Part shown: positions 17,348 to 26,840 of the stretch, piece after piece | How the letters are laid out: every line of letters starts with the position of its first letter | Position numbering within the stretch: position 1 is the first letter of the stretch | Source of the DNA: Alloactinosynnema sp. L-07 | Lineage (GTDB): Bacteria; Actinomycetota; Actinomycetes; Mycobacteriales; Pseudonocardiaceae | Assembly: GCF_900070365.1 (NCBI RefSeq) | Contig: NZ_LN850107.1 | Span: 744,001 to 808,000, forward strand | Length of the DNA stretch: 64,000 nucleotides | Reading direction: 5' to 3' | The notes under the pieces: model-generated | Told to the model about the DNA's origin: nothing | Database searches by the model: none | The model's input: only the letters and a program-made list of their open reading frames with translations | Position numbers and translations under genes: made by a program

Positions 17348-18325
17348 GTGGGGGAATTGAGCAGTCCGGACGGTGACCCGCGCCATGGGCCCACGCTGCC
17401 GGTCAACTACAACGAGGTCTTCCTCTCGCAGGTCTCGGTGGTCACCCTCGCTCCTCCGCCGCGGCGCAACTCGCCGTTCGTGCTGGTGGCCGTGCTCAGC
17501 ATCGTCCTGGTCGGCGTGCTCTCCATCGCGGTGGTCGGCAAGGTGACCTCGGGCGGCACCCGGACCACGATCGAGGGTCACGCGCTCGCGGTGGGGGAGC
17601 AGGCCCTCGCCGACACCCCGAAGGCCGACAAGGGCACGCTGGCCGACGTCGCGGCCAACAAGCTGCTCACGCCGGGCGCACCGCTGCCGCAGGTCGACTG
17701 CGCGCTGCCCGAGCTGGGCACCGAGGCGGGCGAGCTGGACGCGTACTACCGGATGGGCATCGCCTGCCTGGACCAGGCGTGGCGCCCCGCGCTGACCGCG
17801 GCGGGCCTGCCGTTCCGCAGCCCCGGCCTCAACATCGACGACGCCCCACGCAGCAAGTGCGGCTTCGCGCCCGGTGAGGACGAGGCCACCGCGTTCTACT
17901 GCGCTCGCGACAAGATCATCTATATGCCGCGCAAGCGGCTGATCCGGGACGCGGGCGACGAGACCGCCTACCACCTGGCGGTGCTGGCCCACGAGTACGG
18001 CCACCACGTCCAAGCCCTCGCGGGCATCCTCGGCGCGGTCAACGAGCGGGAGCGACAGGCCGACGAGGACGAGACGCTGGAGCTCTCCCGGCGCACGGAG
18101 TTGCAGGCGAACTGCTTCGCGGGGATGTTCCTGGCCGCTGTCGGCGGACGCGGATCGGTCGACGCCGACCTCGCCGAGGAGTCGGCCGAGAGCTTCGAGG
18201 ACACGCAGGGCACCGACACCCATGGCACGCGGGAGAACCAGCTCGTGTGGGCGATGGCCGGATACGACGGCAAGTCGAGCGCGTCTTGCAACACCTTCGC
18301 CGCGCCGTCGCCCAAGGTCGAGTAG
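17348..18325 (+). CDS. membrane-anchored neutral zinc metallopeptidase (YpfJ-like)
   Basis: A protein of about 325 residues with a cytosolic N terminus and one transmembrane helix (SPFVLVAVLSIVLVGVLSIAV). Its extracytoplasmic domain carries the zinc-protease motif HEYGHH and a downstream ELQANCFAG glutamate motif, as in the putative neutral zinc metallopeptidase family. Six cysteines suggest disulfides. Start choice is uncertain: GTG 17348 is taken, but TTG 17357 after GAGGTGGGGGA is equally possible. It is convergent with the DUF2293 gene, whose stop codon abuts. Confidence 0.85.
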   Translation: MGELSSPDGDPRHGPTLPVNYNEVFLSQVSVVTLAPPPRRNSPFVLVAVLSIVLVGVLSIAVVGKVTSGGTRTTIEGHALAVGEQALADTPKADKGTLADVAANKLLTPGAPLPQVDCALPELGTEAGELDAYYRMGIACLDQAWRPALTAAGLPFRSPGLNIDDAPRSKCGFAPGEDEATAFYCARDKIIYMPRKRLIRDAGDETAYHLAVLAHEYGHHVQALAGILGAVNERERQADEDETLELSRRTELQANCFAGMFLAAVGGRGSVDADLAEESAESFEDTQGTDTHGTRENQLVWAMAGYDGKSSASCNTFAAPSPKVE

Positions 18326-19354
18326 CTAAGGCAAGCGCCACTCGGCCAAGACGCGTTCGATGTCGTCGCGGATTCGTTCGCGGGCCTGTGCGCGCGGGAC
18401 GCCCGACATGAGCATGGCGTCGTAGTCGGTCTCCTCGTGGCGGATCGCCGCGACCACGGCCAGGGTCACCGCGCCCTCGTCCAACGCCTGCCCTGCCGCG
18501 GAACGGCCGACGCGTCCGCTGCTGCGGGTACCGGCGTGCTCGGCGATGGCCTGCGCGCGGTCGGCCGCGAGCCTGGGGAACAGGGCCACGATCCGGTCCG
18601 CGAACGCCGCCTGGAACTCGACGTCCTGGGCCGCGCGGCGGACGCGGTCGCGGGCCTTGCGCCGCTCGCGCACCTCCTCGTCGGCGAAGCACTGTTCCTC
18701 GGCTGTCTCCAGCGCCGCGTGCTCGACCAGCAGCCCACACCGCAGAAAGCGTTTGCGCGACTTGTTCCACTTGACCACTACGGCCGCGAGTCCGCTGGCT
18801 TTGCGGGCCCGCCGCGTGAGTGCTGTGTCGCCGGACGGGAGGAACACCAGGTGGCCCATGTCCGCGCAGTCGACGCACACCGGCAGGTCGTTCTCCAGGA
18901 AGTGGAAGTCGCCGGTATCGCCGCAGAGCGAGCAATACCAGTGCTTGTCCGGCTGGATGACCACCAAGTCGGGCACTTTCCGCTGCCGTTCCAGCACCTT
19001 CTCGCGCCGGGCGGCGGGCAGTGCCGGGTCCGTCCAATGCGTTCGGAAGACCTTGTCGTCGCCCGCGGTGAAGCGCAGCGACCGGCGGTCCCTGGTCGCG
19101 GCGATATAGTCCACTTGCGACTCGGCGAGGCCGTTGTCCCTGGCCCAGTCCGCCAGGATTGTCACGGCCTCTGCCACCCGGTCGCCGGACACGGCCGCGA
19201 CCGCGTCCAGTCGCTCGGTCCGGCCTTGCTCCCACGACGCGACCACGCGCCCACTGAGCCAGCCAAGCCCGACCAGCACATCGATGGGCGCGACGTACTT
19301 CTTGCGGCTCAACAGTTCCTCGGCGACCGTCGCCACCCGGGTCGCCAGCCTCAC
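18326..19354 (-). CDS. DUF2293 protein with Cys4 zinc-finger-like motif
   Basis: A 342-residue protein in the third position of an SNF2-SWIM-DUF2293 operon. It has a C-x2-C...C-x2-C motif (WYCSLCGDTG, then PVCVDCADMGH) around residues 130-155 and a basic region (KWNKSRKRFLRCG). The C-terminal DUF2293 motif is HEETDYDAMLMSGVPRAQAR. The GTG start at 19354 overlaps the SWIM gene stop in GTGA, showing tight coupling. Function is not established; nucleic-acid association is inferred from the zinc finger and the partners. Confidence 0.85.
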   Translation of the reverse strand: MRLATRVATVAEELLSRKKYVAPIDVLVGLGWLSGRVVASWEQGRTERLDAVAAVSGDRVAEAVTILADWARDNGLAESQVDYIAATRDRRSLRFTAGDDKVFRTHWTDPALPAARREKVLERQRKVPDLVVIQPDKHWYCSLCGDTGDFHFLENDLPVCVDCADMGHLVFLPSGDTALTRRARKASGLAAVVVKWNKSRKRFLRCGLLVEHAALETAEEQCFADEEVRERRKARDRVRRAAQDVEFQAAFADRIVALFPRLAADRAQAIAEHAGTRSSGRVGRSAAGQALDEGAVTLAVVAAIRHEETDYDAMLMSGVPRAQARERIRDDIERVLAEWRLP

Positions 19355-20163
19355 GAGCCCTCCGCCATGGTCCGGTACGCGGGCCGGAGGAACTCGACCA
19401 GCGGCTTGCCGCGCACGATCACCCGCAGCGGGTCGAGCTGGTCGAGCAGCGCGTCTGGCCGGTCGGCGGCTGTCGGAGGGTCGCCGGTGCGCGGCGATGG
19501 CTTGCCCCAGAACGTGTCCAGCACCGAGGCCAGCGGCTCGCGGTGGTCGGTGGGCTCCAGTGCGGTGCTGTCGCGCAGCGAACGCAGGTGGTCCAGCAGC
19601 TCCTGCCGACCGCGGCCGCGCCAGGCCAGGATCTCGAACGGGTCGGCGTCGAAGGACTCGGCCAGCAGGTAGCAGGCGGCGGCGAGGTGTTTGCACGGCA
19701 CCTCCCAGTCCGGGCACGAGCAGTCCATCGATAGTTCGCGCGTGGAGTCCGGGAACAGCGCGACGCCGACCTTGTCGAACACTTCCTCGATGTCGGCGGG
19801 CATCTCGCCCGCGAGCAGCTTCGCCATGAACAGCGCCTGCCCGGCCAGCGCCTTCTCCACCTCGATCCACTGGTCCGGCGTGAACGACTTGACGCCGATC
19901 CGCACGCGGTAGGGCTCGGGCCGCGACCCCTGCACCGTCGCCACGACAATGCTGGTCGACAACGACAGGCTTAACACCTGTCCAGCGCGCGCGTAGCGCT
20001 TGCCGCGTTCGAGCCGCCCGCCCATTCCCAGCGACTCAAGGACTTCCAGGAACCGGCGGGACCACCACGTGCGCGCGATCTCGCCGTGCTGGCTGCGCGT
20101 GCGGATGCCGTTCTCCACCCGGATGGTCTTGGTCGGCTCGGTGCGCCACCACTCGTCACTCAC
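19351..20163 (-). CDS. SWIM zinc-finger protein
   Basis: A 270-residue protein with a SWIM motif C-x-C-x6-C-x-H (CSCPDWEVPCKH) near residue 150, a zinc fold used for DNA or protein binding. The N terminus (RVENGIRTRSQHGEIARTWWSRRF) is typical of bacterial SWIM proteins partnered with SNF2 helicases, such as B. subtilis YwqB with YwqA. ATG 20163 lies inside the end of the SNF2 gene, an 8-nt overlap, so translation is coupled. Confidence 0.92.
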   Translation of the reverse strand: MSDEWWRTEPTKTIRVENGIRTRSQHGEIARTWWSRRFLEVLESLGMGGRLERGKRYARAGQVLSLSLSTSIVVATVQGSRPEPYRVRIGVKSFTPDQWIEVEKALAGQALFMAKLLAGEMPADIEEVFDKVGVALFPDSTRELSMDCSCPDWEVPCKHLAAACYLLAESFDADPFEILAWRGRGRQELLDHLRSLRDSTALEPTDHREPLASVLDTFWGKPSPRTGDPPTAADRPDALLDQLDPLRVIVRGKPLVEFLRPAYRTMAEGS

Positions 20164-23100
20164 CGATGGCCTCCGCGGACAGCGTGACCAGTTCGCGCAG
20201 CTCGGCGGTGGACAGCTCGGTGAGCCAGTCCTCGCCCGCGCCGACCACGAGCTGGGCCAGCGCCTTCTTCTGCTCGATCATCTTGTCGATCCGCTCCTCC
20301 AGCGTCCCGATGCAGACGAACTTGCGGACCTGCACGTCGCGCCGCTGGCCGATGCGGAAGGCGCGGTCGGTCGCCTGGTCCTCGACGGCCGGGTTCCACC
20401 AGCGGTCCAGATGGATGACGTGGTTGGCGGCGGTCAGCGTCAGCCCGGTCCCGCCCGCCTTGAGTGACAGCAGGAAGATCGACGGGCCGTCGCCCGCCTG
20501 GAACCGCTCGACCATCGCGTCGCGCTGCTTCTTCGGCGTGCCACCGTGCAGGAACAGCACGTCGGTGTCGAAGCGGGCCGAGAGATAGGGGACAAGCATC
20601 GCGCCGAACCCGGCGAACTGGGTGAAACAGAGCGCCCGGTCGCCCTCGGCCAGGGCCTCTTCGAGGATCTCTTCGAGCCGCGCGAGCTTGCCTGATCGGC
20701 CCCCGACGCGGGAGCCGTCGCCGAGGAACTGGGCCGGGTGATTGCACACTTGCTTGAGCTTGGTCATCGTCGCCAGCACCAAGCCCTTGCGCTGCACGCC
20801 CTCGCTCTCGTCGATCTTGGTGAGCATGTCGTCGACGACCGCGCGGTAGAGCGTGGCCTGCTCGGTGGTCAGGTTGCAGAGCTGTTTCATCTCGATCTTG
20901 TCGGGCAGGTCGTCGATGATCGCCGGGTCGGTCTTGAGCCTGCGCAACACGAACGGCCCGGTGACGCGGCGCAGGCGCGCGGCGGCGTCCTCGTCGCCGT
21001 AGCGCTCGACGGGCACCGCGTAGCGGGCGCGGAACTTGGCGAGCGGCCCGAGCAGGCCGGGATTGGCGAAATCCATGATCGACCACAGCTCGGCCAGCCG
21101 GTTCTCCACCGGCGTGCCGGTCAGCGCGACCCGGTGGCGGGCGGGCAGCGCCCGGACCGCCTGGGCCTGCCGGGACGCGCTGTTCTTGATGTTCTGCGCC
21201 TCGTCGAGCACGATCCGGTCCCACGTCAGCTCGGCCAGTTCGGCGGCGTCGCGAGCGGCCAGCGCGTAGGTGGTGATCACCAGGTCGGCGTCGGCGACGG
21301 CGTCGGCCAGGTCCACGCCGCTCATCCGATCGGCGCCGTGGTGGACGTGCACCCGCAGGCGCGGGGCGAACTTCTCGGCCTCGCGCTGCCAGTTGCCGAC
21401 CACCGACATCGGGCACACCAGCAGCGTCGGCGGCTTGGGCGTCGTGCGGGACGCGGTTTCCAGCGCGAGCAACTGGACCGTCTTGCCCAGGCCCATGTCG
21501 TCGGCCAGGCAGGCGCCGAGGCCGAGCCGGTCGAGGAATGACAGCCAGGCCAGGCCCCGCCGCTGATAAGGCCGCAGTAGCGCGGTGAACCCGGCAGGCG
21601 GGTCGACCGGCTCCAGCTTGGCCTCGGCGGCGCCGCTGAGCAGATCGGCGAGCCAGCCGGTGCCGCCGATGCCGAGCACGGGCACCGGAAAGGCGTCGTC
21701 CTCGGCGGGCATCCCGGCCAAGTCGATCACTTCGCCCGCGGTCATCTGGCCGGTGCCGGACCGTTCGAGGAACGCCAGGCCCGCGGCCAGCCTGCGCTGG
21801 TCGAGGTGCACCCACTGGCCGCGCACCTTGACCAGCGGGACCTTCGCCTTCGCCAGTTCCTTCATCTCGTGCTCGCTGAGGGTGAGGTCGCCCAGCGCGA
21901 GATCCCACCGGTAGTCGACCAGTTCGTTCTTGCCCAGCACGGTGTTGCGCGTGACAGTCCCCGCTGCGCCACGCGAGGTGGTGGTGAGCCGCAGACCGAG
22001 GCCGGACGACGCGCGCCACCAGCTCGGCAGCAGCACCCCGAATCCGGCCTGGTCGAGCGCAGGGGAGTGGCTGAGGAACCGGTGCGCGCCCTCGGTGTCG
22101 ATTTTCATCCCGTGTGGTCGCGAGTCGCGCAGGGCGGTGTCCAGGTCGGGGAAGATCCGGCCCGCTCTGGCGAGGTCGGCGATCAGGAGTTCTTGCGGCC
22201 TGCTCACCCAGCGGTGCAGGACGCTCTCACCGTCCCAGACCTGTTGGGCGGGGATGAGCACGCTCGGATCGTCGGCGGCTTGGAGGAGGAACTCGATCTC
22301 CCAGTCCTCGGCCTGCGCGGGCGACTTCAGCCGCAGACAGGTGCGGACCGGCGCTTCGCTCACCGCGCCGGACCGCCACGTGTCGAGCTGACGGGTCAGC
22401 AGATCCACCTGGCCGGCGTCGGCGTCGATGCGAGGGTCATCGACGAGCGCGTGCAACAGCGCGCCGGAGGCTTCCTCGACCGCGCGGAACCCGCCGGGCG
22501 GGGCTATCGGGTGATCGACCAGCCGGACCCGGACGGCCGCGTCGACCAACGAGTCGAGCAGAACGCGCAGCACATCGTCGGCGGCGCGGCCGTCGAGCAG
22601 GTCGGACTCGTGCTGCTCGGCGCGCAGGACCGGCGGCATGCTGTCGCGCAGCCGGGCGAAGCGGGCCGCGTCGACGCCGGAGAGGACCGGCCGCCAGCGG
22701 GCCGCCGGGCCGTCAGGCTCGGCGACGATCGCGGGCAGCACCCGGCCCCGGTCCACCAGGTCCTCGGCCAGCGCGGCGACAGTCGCGACGAACCGCACGC
22801 TCGACCCCGGCCGGACGTCATCGGCGTGATCGATCAGCCGGGACAGCTCCGCTGCGAGCGTGCCGGGATCGCACCCGAGTACCGGGACCAACCAGGGCCG
22901 CAGCGTCACCGCGCCGCGTGGTTTGGGGTGGTCGGCCAACGGGTCGCGGACCAGCTCGGGGGAGTCGACGGGCGTGGACGGGTGCGACGGCAGCAGCACC
23001 GGCAGGGTACGGGCCTTGGCGGCCACGCCCAGCCGGTCGGTGAGGACGTCGGTGGAGACGGCGAACGGATGGGCTCGGTCGGACCGCCCCGTGCGCTTCG

Positions 23101-23173
23101 GCGCCAGATCCGAGTCCTCAGCCCACAGCGCCACCTCTCCTTCGGCCGTGGCCAGACAGTGCAGCGCCAACAC
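20156..23173 (-). CDS. SNF2/RapA-family DEAD/DEAH-box helicase
   Basis: An ATPase of about 1005 residues, expected to translocate on double-stranded DNA or remodel DNA-bound proteins. It has a long N-terminal SNF2-associated region and then the two RecA-like domains. Motif I is DDMGLGKT near residue 558 and motif II DEAQNIKN near 658; motif III is ALTGTPVENR, and the helicase C domain has GGTGLTLTAAN and DRAFRIGQ. The start is taken as GTG 23173 because TATGGT, overlapping the ATG at 23185, sits 7 nt upstream in leaderless geometry; ATG 23185 would add four residues. It heads the SNF2-SWIM-DUF2293 operon. Confidence 0.94.
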   Translation of the reverse strand: MLALHCLATAEGEVALWAEDSDLAPKRTGRSDRAHPFAVSTDVLTDRLGVAAKARTLPVLLPSHPSTPVDSPELVRDPLADHPKPRGAVTLRPWLVPVLGCDPGTLAAELSRLIDHADDVRPGSSVRFVATVAALAEDLVDRGRVLPAIVAEPDGPAARWRPVLSGVDAARFARLRDSMPPVLRAEQHESDLLDGRAADDVLRVLLDSLVDAAVRVRLVDHPIAPPGGFRAVEEASGALLHALVDDPRIDADAGQVDLLTRQLDTWRSGAVSEAPVRTCLRLKSPAQAEDWEIEFLLQAADDPSVLIPAQQVWDGESVLHRWVSRPQELLIADLARAGRIFPDLDTALRDSRPHGMKIDTEGAHRFLSHSPALDQAGFGVLLPSWWRASSGLGLRLTTTSRGAAGTVTRNTVLGKNELVDYRWDLALGDLTLSEHEMKELAKAKVPLVKVRGQWVHLDQRRLAAGLAFLERSGTGQMTAGEVIDLAGMPAEDDAFPVPVLGIGGTGWLADLLSGAAEAKLEPVDPPAGFTALLRPYQRRGLAWLSFLDRLGLGACLADDMGLGKTVQLLALETASRTTPKPPTLLVCPMSVVGNWQREAEKFAPRLRVHVHHGADRMSGVDLADAVADADLVITTYALAARDAAELAELTWDRIVLDEAQNIKNSASRQAQAVRALPARHRVALTGTPVENRLAELWSIMDFANPGLLGPLAKFRARYAVPVERYGDEDAAARLRRVTGPFVLRRLKTDPAIIDDLPDKIEMKQLCNLTTEQATLYRAVVDDMLTKIDESEGVQRKGLVLATMTKLKQVCNHPAQFLGDGSRVGGRSGKLARLEEILEEALAEGDRALCFTQFAGFGAMLVPYLSARFDTDVLFLHGGTPKKQRDAMVERFQAGDGPSIFLLSLKAGGTGLTLTAANHVIHLDRWWNPAVEDQATDRAFRIGQRRDVQVRKFVCIGTLEERIDKMIEQKKALAQLVVGAGEDWLTELSTAELRELVTLSAEAIGE

Positions 23174-23227
23174 GCGCTGGACCATACAGGTGGGGGCGGA
23201 CAGAGTCGGGACGCGCTACCGTGGCAC

Positions 23228-23453
23228 ATGATCGTGTGGCTCAACGGATCCTTCGGGGTGGGCAAGACCACCACGGGCGTTAGGTTTGCCGGAAGATGCG
23301 GCTCGTCTGTCCCTGGCCACCCTTGACGACTGCGAGCGAGTCGTGTCCCTGTCGGCGCGCAGTGAACTGCGCAGGGCAATGCCCGTGCTGAGTAACTGGC
23401 GCGGCCGTGACGATGTGCGGATGGTGATGGAACGCTTTCGTCCTAGCGCCTGA
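23228..23453 (+). pseudogene. P-loop ATP-binding protein, decayed remnant
   Basis: ATG 23228 begins a protein with an N-terminal Walker A, WLNGSFGVGKTTTG, as in small AAA/kinase-like ATP-binding proteins. The frame stops after 32 residues. A second frame continues to 23453 with plausible C-terminal coding sequence (CERVVSLSARSELRRAMPVL) that cannot belong to a complete enzyme. Most of the gene is missing. A -10-like TACCGT remains 5 nt upstream of the ATG, so the promoter survives. Confidence 0.6.
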
Positions 23454-23874
23454 GTCGTAGCGAGTCCAGGGCCGTCTCCTCGGTCCGGCCGTCCGCTGAT
23501 TTCACGACTTTGTATGCCTGCGCGTCGGGTCGATCAGCGATCGCGGTAACCAACTCGGTGCCCGCGAAGTGCAAACCTGCGCCAGCGTCCGTGGCGTACC
23601 CGTCCGGCAGTGTGTCGCGCCTGATGTCCGCGACGTTGGGTTTGTCGAACAAGGCGACGTGGCTTGTCTGAACATCGCGGTCGTCAAACGCGGCGTAGAA
23701 GGCGTCACTGCTGCTTTCCCGGTCGCCGGTGCCGGTTGATATGAAGCACAACCGGGGTTTGGTTGTCTCGGCCAACTCGAAGGCGTAGCGGAAAAGGGGC
23801 GATGGTCGCCAAGGCGTCCGTGCTCGATTGAAGCCCATGGAGGTCGCCAGGATATGTGGTTGCCGGGCAGGCAC
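23443..23874 (-). pseudogene. peptidase E-like (S51) gene with internal deletion
   Basis: The 143-residue frame reads like the two ends of a peptidase S51 protein joined together. The N-terminal part is HILATSMGFNRAR through LFDKPNVADIR, and the C-terminal part is TLPDGYATDAGAGLHFAGTEL. Family members are about 235-250 residues, and the missing centre carries the catalytic serine motif (G-x-S-A-G). The deletion is in frame, at the join ADIR/RDTLP, so a short product could be made but should be inactive. It lies next to another decayed gene. Confidence 0.72.
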
Positions 23875-23884
23875 GTATCCGCTC

Positions 23885-25888
23885 CTAACCCAATGTGCGC
23901 AGCAGGAACTCGTAGACGATCGCGGACATGAACGCCCGCTGCTCGTTGTCCGCAGCCGCGCCGTGGCCGCCTTCGATGTTCTCGTAGTAGTAGGGCGTGT
24001 GGCCCTGTTCGAGCATCCTGGCGGCCATCTTGCGTGCGTGGCCGGGGTGCACGCGGTCGTCGCGGGTCGAGGTCACGAAGAACGCGGGCGGGTACGCCTG
24101 TCCACTGTGGACGTTATGGTACGGCGAGAACTCCTTGAGGTAGGACCAGTCCGCAGGGTCGTCCGGGTCGCCCCACTCGGCCATCCAGGACGCGCCCGCC
24201 AGCAGCAGGTGGTAGCGCTTGAGGTCGAGCAGGGGGACCTGGCTCACCACGGCGCCGAACAGCTCGGGGTAGCGGGTCAGCATGACGCCCGCGAGCAGGC
24301 CGCCGTTGCTGCCGCCCTGTGCGCCCAGCCGCTCGGGCGTGGTGATCCCGCGCGCCACCAGGTCGCGGGCCACGGCGGCGAAGTCCTCGTAGGCCCTCGG
24401 CCGGTTCTCGCGCAGTGCCGCGCGGTGCCACGCCGGGCCGTACTCGCCGCCGCCGCGGATGTTGGCCACGACGTACGTGCCGCCCTGGTTCAGCCACGAG
24501 CGGCCCATGCCGCCCGCGTAGCCCGGGGTCAGGGAGACCTCGAACCCGCCATAGCCGTAAAGCAGCGTCGGACCGGTCGGGTTCTCGGGGCCGACAACGA
24601 AGTACGGCACCTTGGTGCCATCGTCGGAGGTGGCGAAGTGCTGGTCGACGCGCAGGCCGTCGGTGTCGAAGAACGACGGCGCCTGCTTGAGCACCTCGGC
24701 CTCGCCGCCGATCTCGCCGCGCAGCAGCGTCGCGGGCTGCAGATAGCCGCTGACGTTGAGGACGTACTCGTCGCTGTGGTCGGGGTCGGTGTCGATAACG
24801 TCAGCCGAGCCGACGTCCGGCACGCCGGGCAGCGGCGCGCGGGTCCAGCCCACGGGGCCTGGGGTCAGGACCTCCAGCTGGGACTTCACGTCACGCAGCT
24901 CGTTGAGGATCAGGTGGTTGCGCGTCCACGAGTACCCCGAGAGAGAGGTGTGCTCGTCGGGCTCGAACAGGACTGTCAGCTCACGGTCTCCCGCGAGAAA
25001 AGCGTCGAAGTTCGCGGCCAGCAGCGAACCGGCGCGGTAGGTGGTGTCGGCGACGGTCCAGTCGGTGCGAGGTAGGACCAGCAGCCACTCGCGGTGCGCG
25101 TCGGAGGTGGCGTCGTCGGGCACGTCGATCCGCACGAGGTCGCCCGAGGGGGTGCGCAGGAACTCCTCGGAGGTGAAGAAGTCCGGGTGCCGTCCGACGA
25201 AATCGCGCTCGAAGCCGGGGGTCGAGTCGTGGAAGGCGTAGGCCGAGACGTCCTCGGCTTTGCCCTCGAACACCAGTGTCGCGGTTTCCAAGGGTGTGCC
25301 CCGGAGCCATTCCTTGAGCACACGCGGATATCCGGACGTGGTCAGCGAGCCGTCGCCGAAGTCGGTGCCCACGTAGACCCGGTCGCGGTCGATCCACCCG
25401 ACCCGGGACTTGGCCTCCGGGAGGGTGAACCCGTCGGCCACGAACTCGCGGGTGCGCAAGTCGAACTCGCGGACCACGGTCGCGTCCGCGCCCCCGCGAG
25501 ACAGTTCGATCAGCGCTAGGTGGTAGTCGGGCTTGAGGACCGCCGCGCCGCTCCAGACCCAGTTCTCGCCCTCGCGCTCGGCCAGCGCGTCGACGTCGAG
25601 CAGGACGTCCCACTCGGGCGCGTCGGTGCGGTACTGATCGAGCGTCGTGCGCCGCCACAGGCCGCGCGGGTTGGCCGCGTCCTGCCAGAAGTTGTAGAGG
25701 AACTCGCCCCGGCGGCGCGGGTAGGGGATGCGGTCGTCGGCGTCGAGCACCTCCCGGATGCCCGCGCGCAGCGACTCGAACCGCTCGCCGCCCAGCTTGG
25801 CGGTCGTCTCGGCGTTGCGGGCCCGCACCCATTCGAGGGCGGTCTCGTCGGTGACTTCTTCCAGCCACAGGTACGGGTCGTCGGTCAT
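23885..25888 (-). CDS. prolyl oligopeptidase family serine peptidase (S9A)
   Basis: A 667-residue cytosolic peptidase that cleaves short peptides after proline or related residues. It has the N-terminal seven-bladed propeller and a C-terminal alpha/beta hydrolase domain. The nucleophile is in GGSNGGL near residue 528, the Asp in TSTRDDRVHPGHA near 609 and the His in EGGHGAA near 640. The ATG at 25888 gives the usual DDPYLWLEE N terminus; no signal peptide. A CAGACT hexamer 7 nt upstream suggests a leaderless transcript, divergent from the LLM gene 46 bp away. Confidence 0.95.
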   Translation of the reverse strand: MTDDPYLWLEEVTDETALEWVRARNAETTAKLGGERFESLRAGIREVLDADDRIPYPRRRGEFLYNFWQDAANPRGLWRRTTLDQYRTDAPEWDVLLDVDALAEREGENWVWSGAAVLKPDYHLALIELSRGGADATVVREFDLRTREFVADGFTLPEAKSRVGWIDRDRVYVGTDFGDGSLTTSGYPRVLKEWLRGTPLETATLVFEGKAEDVSAYAFHDSTPGFERDFVGRHPDFFTSEEFLRTPSGDLVRIDVPDDATSDAHREWLLVLPRTDWTVADTTYRAGSLLAANFDAFLAGDRELTVLFEPDEHTSLSGYSWTRNHLILNELRDVKSQLEVLTPGPVGWTRAPLPGVPDVGSADVIDTDPDHSDEYVLNVSGYLQPATLLRGEIGGEAEVLKQAPSFFDTDGLRVDQHFATSDDGTKVPYFVVGPENPTGPTLLYGYGGFEVSLTPGYAGGMGRSWLNQGGTYVVANIRGGGEYGPAWHRAALRENRPRAYEDFAAVARDLVARGITTPERLGAQGGSNGGLLAGVMLTRYPELFGAVVSQVPLLDLKRYHLLLAGASWMAEWGDPDDPADWSYLKEFSPYHNVHSGQAYPPAFFVTSTRDDRVHPGHARKMAARMLEQGHTPYYYENIEGGHGAAADNEQRAFMSAIVYEFLLRTLG

Positions 25889-25934
25889 GGGCGCCAGTCT
25901 GCCATCGCACTCATGGCGCCGTAGCGTGGTGGAT

Positions 25935-26840
25935 GTGCTGATCGGATTCGCGGTTCCAGTGTCGGGTTCCTGGGCCACCACGGACAATGTTGTGCGCGTC
26001 GCGGAGCGGGCCGAGGAGTTGGGCTACCACTCGCTGTGGACCTTCCAGCGACTGCTGTCCCCGCCGGACGGCAGTTGGGGTGAGATGTACCGGTCGGTGC
26101 TGGACCCGATCGCGACCACCGGGTTCCTCGCGGCGCGGACCAGCCGGGTCCGGCTCGGGATCGCGGTGCTCAACCTGCCGTTCTTCGCTCCGCCACTGCT
26201 CGCCAAGCAACTGGCGACGCTGGACGTGCTGTCCGGCGGACGGCTCGACGCGGGACTGGGCATCGGGTGGGCCGAGGAGGAGTACATCGCCGTCGGCGCC
26301 GACCAGCGGGGCCGCGGCCGTCGGGCCGAGGAGTACCTGCCGCTGCTGCGCCGGTTCTGGAGCGATGGCGTCGTCGAGCACGAAGGCGAGTTCTACCGCG
26401 TGCCGCCGATCCGGATGGATCCCAAACCGGTGCAGGCAGGGGGACCGCCGATCTTGCTGGGCGCCACCGCCCCGGCCGCGCTGCGCCGCGCGGGCAGGCT
26501 GTGCGACGGGTGGGTGAGCAGCAGCCGAGCCGATCTTCCGTCGATCGGGGCGTCGATCGCGATCGTTCGCGAGGCCGCGCGGGAGGCAGGCCGCGACGTC
26601 GACGCCCTGCGGTTCGTCTGCCGCGGCGCCGTGCGGGTGCGGGAGACGACCCACGGTGATCGGCGGACCCTCACGGGCACCCTTGACCAGATCCGCGGCG
26701 ACTTCGCCATGCTCGCCGAGCAGGGCATCACCGAGCTGTTCGTCGACCTGAACTTCGACCCCGAGATCGGTTCACCCGACGCCGACCCAGCCGAGTCGAT
26801 GCGCCGGGCCCACGATGCCCTGACCGCGTTCGCTCCCTAG
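25935..26840 (+). CDS. LLM-class F420/flavin-dependent oxidoreductase
   Basis: A TIM-barrel protein of about 301 residues of the luciferase-like monooxygenase superfamily, probably using coenzyme F420 as in most actinobacterial members. Markers are ERAEELGYHSLWTFQR near the N terminus, RVRLGIAVLNLPFFAPPLLA, and the GRLDAGLGIGWAEEEY substrate/cofactor loop. GTG 25935 is selected from several in-frame GTGs because TAGCGT (25922-25927) lies 7 nt upstream. It is convergent with, and overlaps by 4 nt, the MuiA-like gene. The substrate is unknown. Confidence 0.9.
   Translation: MLIGFAVPVSGSWATTDNVVRVAERAEELGYHSLWTFQRLLSPPDGSWGEMYRSVLDPIATTGFLAARTSRVRLGIAVLNLPFFAPPLLAKQLATLDVLSGGRLDAGLGIGWAEEEYIAVGADQRGRGRRAEEYLPLLRRFWSDGVVEHEGEFYRVPPIRMDPKPVQAGGPPILLGATAPAALRRAGRLCDGWVSSSRADLPSIGASIAIVREAAREAGRDVDALRFVCRGAVRVRETTHGDRRTLTGTLDQIRGDFAMLAEQGITELFVDLNFDPEIGSPDADPAESMRRAHDALTAFAP

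Noticed and set aside
23443..23874. genuine small protein of 143 residues
   Set aside because: It aligns only with the two ends of a peptidase S51 protein and lacks the active-site centre, so it is treated as internally deleted.
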